Part shown: positions 35,065 through 43,943 of the stretch, in pieces | Layout: the number at the start of each line of letters is the position of its first letter | Numbering within the stretch: the stretch's first letter is position 1 | Origin: RGIG3002 sp964449325 | GTDB lineage: Bacteria; Bacillota; Clostridia; Lachnospirales; Lachnospiraceae | Direction of reading: 5' to 3' | Length of the DNA stretch: 54,731 bases | NCBI GenBank assembly: GCA_964449325.1 | Contig: CAYUYJ010000019.1 | Location: 1 to 54,731, forward strand | Made by a program: the position numbers and the translations under genes | The notes under the pieces: model-generated | Told to the model about the DNA's origin: nothing | What the model saw: the letters and a program-made list of their open reading frames with translations, nothing else | Database searches by the model: none

Positions 35065-35090
35065 AAGGAAATCTTATAGTTCGGTAAAAA

Positions 35091-35136
35091 AGTGTCGCCC
35101 GACGGCGACACTTCTAAGAGAATGCTTCGCATTCTC
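35091..35136. repeat. Two tandem hairpins
   Basis: AGTGTCGCC (35091-35099) pairs with GGCGACACT (35104-35112), then GAGAATGC (35118-35125) pairs with GCATTCTC (35129-35136). Similar GC-rich stems lie beside terminators at 18366-18383 and near 36777-36788. Together with 34849-35090 this fills the 383-base gap before the DHH gene. Confidence 0.75.
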
Positions 35137-35180
35137 CCTAATCTCCACCACTTGGCGCGCAAACTTTCCTATTACATAAA

Positions 35181-35219
35181 AAAACTTCCCGGCCGTTTTC
35201 ATCCGACCGGAAAGTTTCT
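35181..35219 (-). terminator. Terminator of the DHH phosphoesterase gene
   Basis: AAAACTTCCCGGCCG pairs with CCGACCGGAAAGTTT with small mismatches; on the minus strand it is followed by a run of seven T's. It lies 14 bases after the stop at 35233. Confidence 0.85.
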
Positions 35220-35232
35220 ATGCAATCCTTTT

Positions 35233-36750
35233 TTACTCCCCACACTTCTCATATGTCATCCCAAACACATCTTTTTCCACGATATACACATCATGCAAAT
35301 CATCGCACCGCACCGCCAGATAATCCCCCGGCTTTCCTACCATATATTTCTCTCTGTCCCATGCCGTAAAAACTTTCACCATGTGGTCAATCGGGCGGGC
35401 ATAAATGATAGTTTTTCCGGTAGGTACACAGGTTCCGGCATGGCTGGTCAGAAATTCCGTGCTGCCGTCCAGACGGTTTTTCACCGTCGGTACATATTCT
35501 GCATGAAGAGCACAATTCTGTATGTTGTAGGGTTCATCCAAAACCCGGTAGGAACGTTCAAACTTTTCCTTCCGGTTCGGATAAACTTCTCCTTTAATCC
35601 CTATCATAATGTACAGATCCGGCTCTACGGTCATGTCCACATCTCCTTCCAGCGTACGGATGGTAATCGGGGTTCCCACAGGAAGAATTTCCGCCGCTTT
35701 GACAAATCCCACCGGATTCTTTTTCTTTGTATATTTTTCCATCGCGGCAATATCCGCTTCATAGGAAACAGCATAAATAATTTCCGTATTATCAAAATAT
35801 TCGTTCATTTTTTCACTGAAATAGGCTTCCGAATGAAGAGTTGGATAATATTCCTCGTACAGCTTTTTGCTGATAAAACCGCCTGCTTTTTCAATGTGTC
35901 CGCCGCCGGAACCGATTTTTTCACTGACAAAGGCGGCAAGCTCACTGGCGTTTACCTCTTTGATGCAGCTTCTCACCGAAAGCTTATAGCCATCATTGAT
36001 TTCATTATAAACAATGCAGGTCCACACCTCATCTACCTGAATGAGAAAGTCGCTTATGATTCCCAGAATGTTCGGGTCACAGGGCTGTGCCTTGATAATG
36101 GCATATTTATGGTCATCGTTGTAAATATAGCGGATTAAAGCAATTCCTGCCAGTTCCAGTTCCTTCAGAGTCAGGTTGGAGTTACGGAACAGACGGATTA
36201 GGCTCATATCACATTCCAGATTATCCCGACAGTCCATATCTAACGGATTGCAGATTTCCGCAAACTGATTTGTATCCGAATATAATCCGTAATATAAAGC
36301 AGTTCCCAGAGTAATATCTTTTTCCACCGGATAGCCCTCTTCCACCATCATGCTCCACACAAGGGTAGAGCAGCTTCCCAATGCGGAACGGATTTCCTGC
36401 AGTTCCATACCTGTCATTTCGATTTGATGATGGTCAATGACCGCCACTCTGTCAGCCTCCAGCTTCGTCACATTTCCGGCTCCGTACTGACAGTCTACCG
36501 TAATTAACAGTCCGTCCACATGCTGATTTGTATCTTCTATATAGGTAATAGGGATTTGCAGTTTTTCCACCATCAGCTTCAGATTTGCCTTATGAATGCG
36601 GTTTCTTCCGCTGTAGATTAAACGAACCTCTTTTCCCTTGCTTATAAAATAGGTATAAAGTCCGAAGCCGGAACCGAGGGCATCCGCATCCGGATTATCG
36701 TGACATTGTATCGTAATCGGACTATATTTTTCCAAATCAGCTAATTTCAT
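35233..36750 (-). CDS. DHH/DHHA1-family phosphoesterase with C-terminal extension
   Basis: 505 residues. Residues 1-315 are a DHH phosphoesterase: CHDNPDADALGSG (metal site), TVDCQYGAGN, VIDHHQIE (the DHH motif), and DHHA1 with GSGGGHIEKAGG. This is the fold of nano-RNases (NrnA) and cyclic-di-AMP phosphodiesterases without the membrane and PAS parts of GdpP. Residues about 320-505 form an extra domain that I do not recognise (MTVEPDLYIMIGIKGEVYPN, LTSHAGTCVPTGKTIIYARP). The substrate is probably a short RNA or cyclic dinucleotide. It is downstream of the AICAR formyltransferase gene with a hairpin between them. Confidence 0.85.
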   Translation of the reverse strand: MKLADLEKYSPITIQCHDNPDADALGSGFGLYTYFISKGKEVRLIYSGRNRIHKANLKLMVEKLQIPITYIEDTNQHVDGLLITVDCQYGAGNVTKLEADRVAVIDHHQIEMTGMELQEIRSALGSCSTLVWSMMVEEGYPVEKDITLGTALYYGLYSDTNQFAEICNPLDMDCRDNLECDMSLIRLFRNSNLTLKELELAGIALIRYIYNDDHKYAIIKAQPCDPNILGIISDFLIQVDEVWTCIVYNEINDGYKLSVRSCIKEVNASELAAFVSEKIGSGGGHIEKAGGFISKKLYEEYYPTLHSEAYFSEKMNEYFDNTEIIYAVSYEADIAAMEKYTKKKNPVGFVKAAEILPVGTPITIRTLEGDVDMTVEPDLYIMIGIKGEVYPNRKEKFERSYRVLDEPYNIQNCALHAEYVPTVKNRLDGSTEFLTSHAGTCVPTGKTIIYARPIDHMVKVFTAWDREKYMVGKPGDYLAVRCDDLHDVYIVEKDVFGMTYEKCGE

Positions 36751-36800
36751 ACTCTTCCTCCCTTACCGGACGAACGCCATTAGGCGCACTACATGAAAGA

Positions 36801-36828
36801 GAAATCCCACGCACTTCGCGCGGGATTT
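36801..36828 (-). terminator. Hairpin after the AICAR formyltransferase gene
   Basis: GAAATCCCACGC pairs with GCGCGGGATTTC around ACTTC with one mismatch, 12 bases after the stop at 36841. The T-run is weak, so read-through into the DHH gene is possible. Confidence 0.55.
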
Positions 36829-36840
36829 CCCAAAACTCTA

Positions 36841-38019
36841 TTAGTGATGGAACAAACGGATTCCCGTAAATGCCATTACCATATCGTATTTATTACAGCA
36901 TTCAATAACCAAGTCATCTCTTACGGAGCCACCCGGCTGTGCAATATATTTTACGCCGCTCTTATGTGCTCTTTCAATATTATCCGCAAAGGGGAAGAAT
37001 GCATCGGAACCTAATGTTACATCCTGCATTTTGTCAAGCCATGCTCTCTTTTCTTCTCTTGTAAATACAGGCGGTTTTACCTTGAAGATACCTTCCCATG
37101 CGCCGTCAGCAAGCACATCCATATACTCTTCTCCGATGTAAACGTCGATGGCGTTATCTCTGTTGGCACGGCCCAAACCGTCTACGAACTGTAATCCGAG
37201 TACCTGCGGAGACTGGCGTAAAAACCAGTTGTCAGCCTTCTGACCTGCAAGGCGGGTACAGTGTACACGAGACTGCTGTCCTGCACCGATACCGATTGCC
37301 TGTCCGTCTTTCACGAAGCAGACGGAATTGGACTGGGTATATTTTAAAGTAATCAGAGAAATTTTCATATCGATTAAAGCAGACTCCGGAATCTCTTTGT
37401 TATTGGTCACAATGTTGGAAAGCAAATCGCCGTTAATATCCAATTCATTTCTTCCCTGCTCAAAAGTAATACCGTAAACCTGTTTCTTTTCCAGTTCTGC
37501 GGGTACATAGTTTTCGTCTATCTGAATCACATTGTAATTACCGTTTTTCTTTGCTTTTAACAATTCTAATGCTTCCTCTGTATAGCCCGGAGCAATAACA
37601 CCGTCGGAAACTTCTCTTTTGATTAACTTTGCAGTATCTGCATCACAGACATCAGACAGCGCAATGAAATCACCGAAAGAAGACATTCTGTCTGCGCCTC
37701 TTGCTCTTGCATAAGCACAGGCTAACGGTGACAGTTCTCCCAAATCATCTACCCAGTAAATTTTAGCAAGCGTATCGGAAAGGGGAAGTCCTACTGCCGC
37801 ACCTGCCGGAGAAACATGTTTAAAGGAGGTTGCTGCCGGAAGTCCGGTCGCTGCCTTCAATTCCTTTACAAGCTGCCAGCCGTTAAAGGCATCCAAAAAG
37901 TTAATATATCCCGGTTTTCCGTTGAGTACCGTTACCGGCAGGTCGCTGCCGTCTTCCATAAAGATGCGGGACGGTTTCTGGTTTGGGTTACATCCGTATT
38001 TTAATTCGATTTCGTTCAT
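36841..38019 (-). CDS. Phosphoribosylaminoimidazolecarboxamide formyltransferase (stand-alone)
   Basis: 392 residues. It transfers a formyl group from 10-formyl-tetrahydrofolate to AICAR, making FAICAR, the ninth step of purine synthesis. It corresponds to the transformylase half of PurH: TSFKHVSPAGAAVG, the ARGADRMSSFGDFIALSD loop, TLKYTQSNSVCF, IGIGAGQQSRVHCTRLAG and GSDAFFPFADNIERA with the QPGGSVRDD end. The MGS-like cyclohydrolase half is absent; that step is done by the PurO-type gene 12 bases upstream. AAAGGAGCAAAGAA precedes the ATG. Both genes are under the ZTP riboswitch. Confidence 0.94.
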   Translation of the reverse strand: MNEIELKYGCNPNQKPSRIFMEDGSDLPVTVLNGKPGYINFLDAFNGWQLVKELKAATGLPAATSFKHVSPAGAAVGLPLSDTLAKIYWVDDLGELSPLACAYARARGADRMSSFGDFIALSDVCDADTAKLIKREVSDGVIAPGYTEEALELLKAKKNGNYNVIQIDENYVPAELEKKQVYGITFEQGRNELDINGDLLSNIVTNNKEIPESALIDMKISLITLKYTQSNSVCFVKDGQAIGIGAGQQSRVHCTRLAGQKADNWFLRQSPQVLGLQFVDGLGRANRDNAIDVYIGEEYMDVLADGAWEGIFKVKPPVFTREEKRAWLDKMQDVTLGSDAFFPFADNIERAHKSGVKYIAQPGGSVRDDLVIECCNKYDMVMAFTGIRLFHH

Positions 38020-38031
38020 TTCTTTGCTCCT

Positions 38032-38745
38032 TTATTTATTTTTGTTGATAATCTTTGTCTCATAGTTTCCTGTTGCAATATCAATAAATCTTACAAACAG
38101 GGAAACTTTATTTTCCTCATTTAAGCTTTCCCAAAGCATGTTCGCAAAACCTTCCAAATCGTTCGGGATAGAAACTAACTTAGGTTCTCCTTCAAAGCTG
38201 GGAAGAGGATTTCCGTCATGCATATAAGTATGGATGAAATGACCTTCTCCGGCTTTCGGATTTTCGTAAGCAAAGGTATAACGGTTACAGGAAGACGGGT
38301 CGCCGTTATTACTTTTTAAAATGGACATAGCATAATTGTATTGTCCGTTTTCGATGTGCATAATACCGGAAATACGCGGTGTGTAGTTAGGTCCGTCCGG
38401 CTCAAATTCCCGGCTTCTTAATGACTGTTCAAAAGTAAGCTGCTTGTCCATACCTTCGTATATGGTATCGGTCTGGTCTCCGTTTGTAACAATTGTTTTA
38501 TTTCCCAATACTCTTACCGGTGCATAAATAATCAGGCTCGGATCTTCCAACTTGGACGGGTCAAATGCCTCGGTACGAATACCCTTTCCTTCTTCCACGA
38601 ATACACGGTTTCTGCTGTTAGAACTTCTTCCCATAATAAAATAAGCCGTTACTGCTTTGGTTCCGTCCGCAGATTTACCGATTACGATTCCTCTTCCCGG
38701 ATATGCATTGCTTTTCAACTCCTGTTCCAGTGATAACATGTTCAT
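38032..38745 (-). CDS. IMP cyclohydrolase, PurO type
   Basis: 237 residues from ATG 38745, which has TGGAGGATACAA upstream; the open frame reaches 38820 but runs through the ZTP riboswitch. PurO closes FAICAR to IMP, the last step of purine synthesis. Recognisable parts are NAYPGRGIVIGKSADG, AYFIMGRSSNSRNRVF, GPNYTPRISGIM and YTFAYENPKAGEGHFIHTY. This family was first known from archaea and replaces the PurH cyclohydrolase domain in many Clostridia. It is co-transcribed with the formyltransferase downstream. Confidence 0.92.
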   Translation of the reverse strand: MNMLSLEQELKSNAYPGRGIVIGKSADGTKAVTAYFIMGRSSNSRNRVFVEEGKGIRTEAFDPSKLEDPSLIIYAPVRVLGNKTIVTNGDQTDTIYEGMDKQLTFEQSLRSREFEPDGPNYTPRISGIMHIENGQYNYAMSILKSNNGDPSSCNRYTFAYENPKAGEGHFIHTYMHDGNPLPSFEGEPKLVSIPNDLEGFANMLWESLNEENKVSLFVRFIDIATGNYETKIINKNK

Positions 38746-38763
38746 TTGTATCCTCCATTCATC

Positions 38764-38818
38764 TAAAAAAATAGCCGCCCGGACGGGCACTTTTTCAGTG
38801 TACGCCCAGGCGGTCGGC
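38764..38818 (-). terminator. Terminator stem of the ZTP riboswitch
   Basis: On the minus strand GCCGACCGCCTGGGCGTACACT can pair with AGTGCCCGTCCGGGCGGC, followed by ATTTTTTTAG. The 5' half of the stem is also the 3' part of the aptamer, so ligand binding and terminator exclude each other. Confidence 0.8.
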
Positions 38819-38893
38819 ATTCATTTCCTGTTACATTCCCTTGTGGTTTGCCCACACAGCCAAAGCTGTTTTCCGCCAGTCATGCAACCTCTG
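38802..38893 (-). promoter_or_regulatory. ZTP riboswitch (pfl motif)
   Basis: The minus strand shows the pfl consensus: GGTTGCATGACTGGCGG, a hairpin (CAGC/GCTG), GTGGGC-AAACCAC-AAGGGAA, and the closing GCCGACCGCCTGGGC that makes the pseudoknot. ZTP/ZMP signals a block in 10-formyl-tetrahydrofolate supply, because AICAR then accumulates. The controlled genes use AICAR directly, which supports the call. It should act as an ON switch by preventing the overlapping terminator. Confidence 0.9.
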
Positions 38894-38939
38894 TTTTCAT
38901 ATTACACAATCTGTTATCGTTTTGCAACTAAAATCTCTT

Positions 38940-41579
38940 TTACTGACAATATTTCTCTTCAAACTGCTTGCGAGGCATCGGTCTGCCGAAGTAGTAGCCC
39001 TGAATCATGCTGACTTTCATATTTTCCAATACCTTGAACTGAGCCTTTGTTTCAATTCCCTCCACGCAAACATTCACATCAATGGCATCGGCAAGGTCAC
39101 TTACCATCTTGATAAAGGACTGGGAATACCTGTCATCTGCCAAATCCTTTACAAAACTCTGATCCACCTTAATCACGTCAAAAGGAATTTCCCTGATATG
39201 ATTCAAGGAAGAATATCCTGTTCCGAAATCATCCAGAGCAATCCGGACTCCCAGTTTTTTGATGTTTCCGAGGATTTTCTTCATGCGCTTCATGTCATTA
39301 ATGGCAAGGCTCTCCGTTACCTCCAGGGTCAGGTTTCTGGGAGTTATCCCCGTTTCTGCAAGAGTCTGCGCCACAATATCCACAATGTCCGGCTGTAAAA
39401 GCTGGATGACGGAAAGGTTAACATTCACCTTGTAATCGGGATGCCCGCTGTCATTCCATGATTTACAAGCTAAGCATGCCGTCTTCAGTACATGATTTCC
39501 AATCGGATTAATCAGCCCCAGATATTCGGCAAGAGGTATAAATTCTGAAGGTGCAATAAAGCCCATCTCCGAGCTGTTCCAACGTATCAGTGCTTCCGCA
39601 CCCGCACAAGGAGTTCCCGGTTTCTGAATATCTACGATGGGCTGGAAATATACTTCAAATTCATGATAGTCTCCCTCCGTGGCATGACGCATATTCTTCT
39701 CCATATCAAGGCGCTTACCGGAACCGGAATATAAATCTTCACTGTAATTTGCCACCCGGTTCTTTCCGTTCTTCTTTGCTTCGAACATAGCAATGTCTGC
39801 CTTGACAATCAGATCCTGTACATTTTCTCCGTTATCCGGATAATAAACAACACCCATACTCATAGTACAATAATAATCAGTGTCCTTTAAAAACCACGGT
39901 TTACTGAAAATTGCCTGAATTTCTTTTTCAATTTCCTTTAAATGGGAAAAGTTTTCCGGTGAAATGATAATGACAAACTCATCTCCGCCCATACGGTAAC
40001 AGCCGTTTTCAATTCCCTTTATGCTTCTGAGATTGTGGGAAATTGCTTTTAGCAAAATATCTCCGTACTGATGTCCCAGACCGTCATTAATATGTTTGAA
40101 ATCATCCAAATCCAGATACAGCAGTGCACCTGTCATATTCTTTTCCTTCGCACTGTCTATATGGCATGCTAAATCTCTTTCACAACACATTCGGTTATAC
40201 AATCCGGTCAACAGGTCTGTAAAAGACTGCTGTTCTATTTTTCTCTGATAAATCTTTCTGTCTGTAATATCGTAAAGGCTGAACATCTCCGCTTCTTTTC
40301 CGTTAATCCAGACAATTTCCATATACTGCAGATCATACCACTGATCCAGTTCCTTATAGTACATCTCCCGGTTATCACCACCCTCATGAAATGGTGCTCC
40401 CTGTTCCAGAAGTTCGTTTATCGTTCCTTTAAAAAGCTCCGCCGCAAAAATTTCTTTCATATTCCTGTTTACAAAAAGCGTTTCTTTTGTTTCCGGATCC
40501 CGGACATAAATTCCGCAATTCATATTATCCAAAATTACTTCCATTGTCGGAGCAATACCATTCAGACGCTTTTCCTGCTGCTGTCTTTGCACTACACTCT
40601 GCAAAATCTTGGCCGCGTTTTTTAAGAACTTAATATCCTCTACCTGCCACATTCTGTTTTGCTTGTCCAACAGTATCAGATAGATTTCCTGCTCCTCCTG
40701 TATCTGAACCGGAAATGCCGCCAACGCTTTCACCTCGAATTCGGCAAGCATTTTCCCTGCATCCGTATATTCAAACGAATCCGAAGAAATGACAAGGGGC
40801 TTATCCTGATTCAAAAACGGAAACGGACGTACTTTCTTGGTTTTTTCCAAAAAGGAAATAACACCTTCCCGACACCACTCACAGACAATATCCATGGTTT
40901 GTTCTTTCCGGTAAATTATAACAAGCTGAGCGCTGCTGATTTCCAGATATTTTCCCAGCATTTGTAATATTTGTTCAGCAAGCTTTTCTATTTTCTCATC
41001 ACTGTCCATCAGCTGAACTAATTTGTTCGTTACTTCCGTCCGCTTTACGGATTGTTCTATTTCATTTTCGGAAGTATGGCTTCTTACGCTTTCTGTCTGT
41101 GCATCCACAAGCAAAAGCCTGTTTTTCAACACCGCATAACTGCTGTCCCGCAATAAATCCAGCACATGATAAAAAATGTGCTCCGTAATCCGGGTCTTTA
41201 CATCATCAATATAAATCTCTCCGATTCCGGCTGTTCTGTCTTCCAGCACCCCACAGACAATCCAGGTCAGGAAATGTTCTCCTCTGATATGGATGGCAAT
41301 CGCCGCAGTCATCATATTCACATATCCGGTTTCTTCCACAACCTGTTCTTCCAGAGAGCCGGCTTCCACCCGCTCAGCCAATTCCCTTGTCTGATTCTCG
41401 TCCAGATAATTCCAGATTTTTTCCGTGTCATATTCATGTCCGGAAAGCGTAGTAACTTGTCTGCCGTTTTTATCCACGGCATAAGCAAACACATTTGTGG
41501 CAACGCAAAAACGATCCGCCAGTTTTTGAATCTGCTCCCAATCAATGATTTCCTTCATCGAAAAACTGTTGTTTATCAT
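38940..41579 (-). CDS. PocR-GAF-PAS-GGDEF-EAL cyclic-di-GMP protein
   Basis: 879 residues, no membrane segment. Residues about 8-165 resemble the PocR ligand-binding domain (WEQIQKLADRFCVATNVFAYAV), 185-345 a GAF domain, 355-445 a PAS domain (ILDNMNCGIYVRDPET), 460-620 a GGDEF domain with an intact CYRMGGDEFVI but no RxxD inhibitory site five residues ahead, and 635-879 an EAL domain with AGAEALIRW, NVNLSVIQ, LEVTES, DDFGTGYSSL, KVDQSFV and CVEGIE, all catalytic residues kept. It could both make and break cyclic-di-GMP. AGGGGACAA precedes the ATG. It lies between guaB, the source of GTP precursor, and the purO gene. Confidence 0.93.
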   Translation of the reverse strand: MINNSFSMKEIIDWEQIQKLADRFCVATNVFAYAVDKNGRQVTTLSGHEYDTEKIWNYLDENQTRELAERVEAGSLEEQVVEETGYVNMMTAAIAIHIRGEHFLTWIVCGVLEDRTAGIGEIYIDDVKTRITEHIFYHVLDLLRDSSYAVLKNRLLLVDAQTESVRSHTSENEIEQSVKRTEVTNKLVQLMDSDEKIEKLAEQILQMLGKYLEISSAQLVIIYRKEQTMDIVCEWCREGVISFLEKTKKVRPFPFLNQDKPLVISSDSFEYTDAGKMLAEFEVKALAAFPVQIQEEQEIYLILLDKQNRMWQVEDIKFLKNAAKILQSVVQRQQQEKRLNGIAPTMEVILDNMNCGIYVRDPETKETLFVNRNMKEIFAAELFKGTINELLEQGAPFHEGGDNREMYYKELDQWYDLQYMEIVWINGKEAEMFSLYDITDRKIYQRKIEQQSFTDLLTGLYNRMCCERDLACHIDSAKEKNMTGALLYLDLDDFKHINDGLGHQYGDILLKAISHNLRSIKGIENGCYRMGGDEFVIIISPENFSHLKEIEKEIQAIFSKPWFLKDTDYYCTMSMGVVYYPDNGENVQDLIVKADIAMFEAKKNGKNRVANYSEDLYSGSGKRLDMEKNMRHATEGDYHEFEVYFQPIVDIQKPGTPCAGAEALIRWNSSEMGFIAPSEFIPLAEYLGLINPIGNHVLKTACLACKSWNDSGHPDYKVNVNLSVIQLLQPDIVDIVAQTLAETGITPRNLTLEVTESLAINDMKRMKKILGNIKKLGVRIALDDFGTGYSSLNHIREIPFDVIKVDQSFVKDLADDRYSQSFIKMVSDLADAIDVNVCVEGIETKAQFKVLENMKVSMIQGYYFGRPMPRKQFEEKYCQ

Positions 41580-41600
41580 TTGTCCCCTATTCCCTTCGCC

Positions 41601-41652
41601 TTAAAATAAAAAGGACGGTACCCCCTCTTTTCGTCAATCTGGAATACCGTCC
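41601..41652 (-). terminator. Terminator of guaB
   Basis: GGACGGTA (41613-41620) pairs with TACCGTCC (41645-41652) across a 24-base loop, followed on the minus strand by TTTTTTATTTTA. It separates guaB from the GGDEF-EAL gene. Confidence 0.8.
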
Positions 41653-41678
41653 GGGATTTACCCTTATTTTACCATTTT

Positions 41679-43133
41679 TTATTCTTCTACGCTATAGTTT
41701 GGTGCTTCTTTTGTAATATGAATATCATGAGGATGACTTTCTTTCAACGAAGCAGCCGATATTTTTACGAAGCGGCCGTTCTGTTTTAAGTCTTCAATCG
41801 TTTTAGTTCCGCAATATCCCATACCGGAACGTAAACCACCCATTAACTGGAATACGGTGTCTTCTACATTTCCTTTGTATGCTACACGTCCTTCTACGCC
41901 TTCCGGAACAAGCTTCTTTGCATCTGACTGGAAGTAACGGTCTTTACTTCCGTTTTCCATTGCCGCAATAGAGCCCATGCCACGATATACTTTATATTTT
42001 CTTCCCTGGAACAGTTCAAAGGTTCCCGGGCTTTCTTCACAACCTGCAAAAATACTACCCATCATACAGACATTTCCGCCTGCGGCAATCGCTTTTGTCA
42101 TATCACCGGAATACTTAATACCACCATCTGCAATAATCGGAATACCATATTCCTTTGCTACGGAATAAGCATCCATAATAGCAGTAATCTGCGGAACACC
42201 GATACCTGCTACCACACGGGTTGTACAAATGGAACCCGGTCCGATACCAACCTTAACTGCGTCAGCACCTGCTTCAATTAATGCTTTTGTACCTTCACCG
42301 GTTGCAACGTTACCTGCAATTACCTGTAAATCCGGATATTTTTCTTTAATCATCTTTACACAACGGATTACATTCGCAGAGTGTCCATGAGCCGAATCCA
42401 ATACTACTACATCTACCTTTGCATCTACCAGTGCTTCTACACGTTCCAGCACATTTGCCGTAATACCAACAGCCGCACCACACAAAAGACGTCCCTGTGC
42501 ATCCTTGGCTGCAAGCGGATATTTAATTGTTTTCTCAATATCCTTAATTGTAATAAGTCCTTTCAAATTGAAATCCTTATCAACTATGGGAAGTTTTTCT
42601 TTTCTTGCCTTGCCTAAAATTTCTTTTGCCTCTTCTATAGTAATGCCTTCCGGCGCCGTAATCAATCCTTCGGAAGTCATACATTCTTTAATTTTCTTTG
42701 TGTAATCTGTCTCGAACTTGAGATCACGATTTGTAATGATACCTACAAGTTTCTTCCCTTCGGTAATCGGTACACCGGAAATTCTGAACTTTGCCATCAA
42801 AGAATCAGCATCAGCAAGTGTATGTTCCGGAGATAATGAGAATGGATCAGTAATGACACCATTTTCTGAACGTTTTACTTTATCTACTTCCTCAGCCTGT
42901 GCTTCAATAGACATATTTTTATGAATGATACCAATACCACCCTGTCTTGCCATGGCAATTGCCATTCTATGCTCGGTAACGGTATCCATTCCTGCACTCA
43001 TCATCGGAATGTTCAGCTTAATTTTTTTGGTAAGCCATGTAGTTAAATCTACCTGATTTGCTATTACTTCTGAATAACTTGGTACTAACAATACGTCATC
43101 AAATGTGATGCCTTCGCCAATAATCTGTCCCAT
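41679..43133 (-). CDS. guaB: Inosine-5'-monophosphate dehydrogenase
   Basis: 484 residues from ATG 43133 with AAGGAGGACCGAAA upstream; the frame extends 17 codons further without a ribosome binding site. It oxidises IMP to XMP with NAD+, the committed step to GTP. GITFDDVLLVPSYSEV at the start, a CBS pair at about 95-205, the loop GIGPGSICTTRVVAG with catalytic Cys, ADGGIKYSGDMTKAIAAG and the flap with YRGMGSIAAM are all present. It is monocistronic with a terminator at 41601. Confidence 0.98.
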   Translation of the reverse strand: MGQIIGEGITFDDVLLVPSYSEVIANQVDLTTWLTKKIKLNIPMMSAGMDTVTEHRMAIAMARQGGIGIIHKNMSIEAQAEEVDKVKRSENGVITDPFSLSPEHTLADADSLMAKFRISGVPITEGKKLVGIITNRDLKFETDYTKKIKECMTSEGLITAPEGITIEEAKEILGKARKEKLPIVDKDFNLKGLITIKDIEKTIKYPLAAKDAQGRLLCGAAVGITANVLERVEALVDAKVDVVVLDSAHGHSANVIRCVKMIKEKYPDLQVIAGNVATGEGTKALIEAGADAVKVGIGPGSICTTRVVAGIGVPQITAIMDAYSVAKEYGIPIIADGGIKYSGDMTKAIAAGGNVCMMGSIFAGCEESPGTFELFQGRKYKVYRGMGSIAAMENGSKDRYFQSDAKKLVPEGVEGRVAYKGNVEDTVFQLMGGLRSGMGYCGTKTIEDLKQNGRFVKISAASLKESHPHDIHITKEAPNYSVEE

Positions 43134-43207
43134 TTTCGGTCCTCCTTGTTTTTTTAGGCAGGTATGACGATTACTCTGCCTCATTAAAGTATAAAGTATT
43201 GTAAAAA

Positions 43208-43236
43208 TACTGCCAGTAAAAATAATACTGGCAGTA
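43208..43236 (-). terminator. Terminator of the DUF6106-like gene
   Basis: TACTGCCAGTA (43208-43218) and TACTGGCAGTA (43226-43236) form a perfect 11-bp stem with a 7-base loop, followed on the minus strand by TTTTTAC. It lies between the stop at 43283 and the guaB promoter region. Confidence 0.85.
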
Positions 43237-43282
43237 ATCTCGTTTGAAAAAGTTTACCATTGTTAAACTTTGATGTCAATGG

Positions 43283-43780
43283 TTAATCTGTAAATACTTT
43301 TCGCGGTGAAACATTCTGAACCGCTTTTATAAATTCCGGACTGGGTTCCAAAATAATTTTCTGTCCCCCTTCATAATAGAAAGCATATCTTGCCTCCGGC
43401 TGTTTTTCTTTACCGCTGCTGTAATCGCTGACCTTTACCTGTCTGTTCTTATAATTATCCAAATGATAAGAATTAATCGGTGCAAAAACTTCCATACGCT
43501 CTACTTCAAAAACAGCAACTCTTTTTCTCTTGCTCTTATTTAAAATACGATCTACTTTAATTTCTCTGTCCAGATACAAATATTCATATTCCGTATCCGT
43601 GTGCATATAAACAAACCATGTCACAAAACCGAAAATCAAAGCAATTAACAATGCAATAACAAATCCCATAAGACCAAGAAGCCCGAATGCTGCGGTAAGC
43701 ATAACAAGTAAAATCCGTAAAAATTTTGCTCCTGTGGAAACTCCTCTTGATACTAAACATTCTACATACGTCTCGTTCAT
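43283..43780 (-). CDS. DUF6106-like small membrane protein
   Basis: 165 residues. A short N-terminal segment (MNETYVECLVSRGVSTGAK) is followed by two adjoining membrane segments (about 22-40 and 42-58), then a cytoplasmic beta-rich domain with EYEYLYLDREIKVDRIL and YAFYYEGGQKIILEPSPEF. It resembles the DUF6106 proteins of Lachnospiraceae and, in layout, YcxB-like proteins. The function is unknown. GGGAAGG precedes the ATG. It is separated from the DUF4956 gene by 163 bases. Confidence 0.7.
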   Translation of the reverse strand: MNETYVECLVSRGVSTGAKFLRILLVMLTAAFGLLGLMGFVIALLIALIFGFVTWFVYMHTDTEYEYLYLDREIKVDRILNKSKRKRVAVFEVERMEVFAPINSYHLDNYKNRQVKVSDYSSGKEKQPEARYAFYYEGGQKIILEPSPEFIKAVQNVSPRKVFTD

Positions 43781-43943
43781 TATAAAATTCCTTCCCTGTG
43801 TAAAAAGTGTCGTTCTTTCCTATCACATAAAAAATTCATATAATAAATAATATAATACTTTACCAAAAGATTCAAGGCTGACAGGAGAGTTTCTTTTTAT
43901 TTTATAAATGACGGGATTATATAGTATTCCATATTCTGTTCTA

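Noticed and set aside
38746..38820. N-terminal extension of the IMP cyclohydrolase
   Set aside because: The extra 25 codons overlap the ZTP riboswitch and its terminator; the ATG at 38745 has a strong ribosome binding site.
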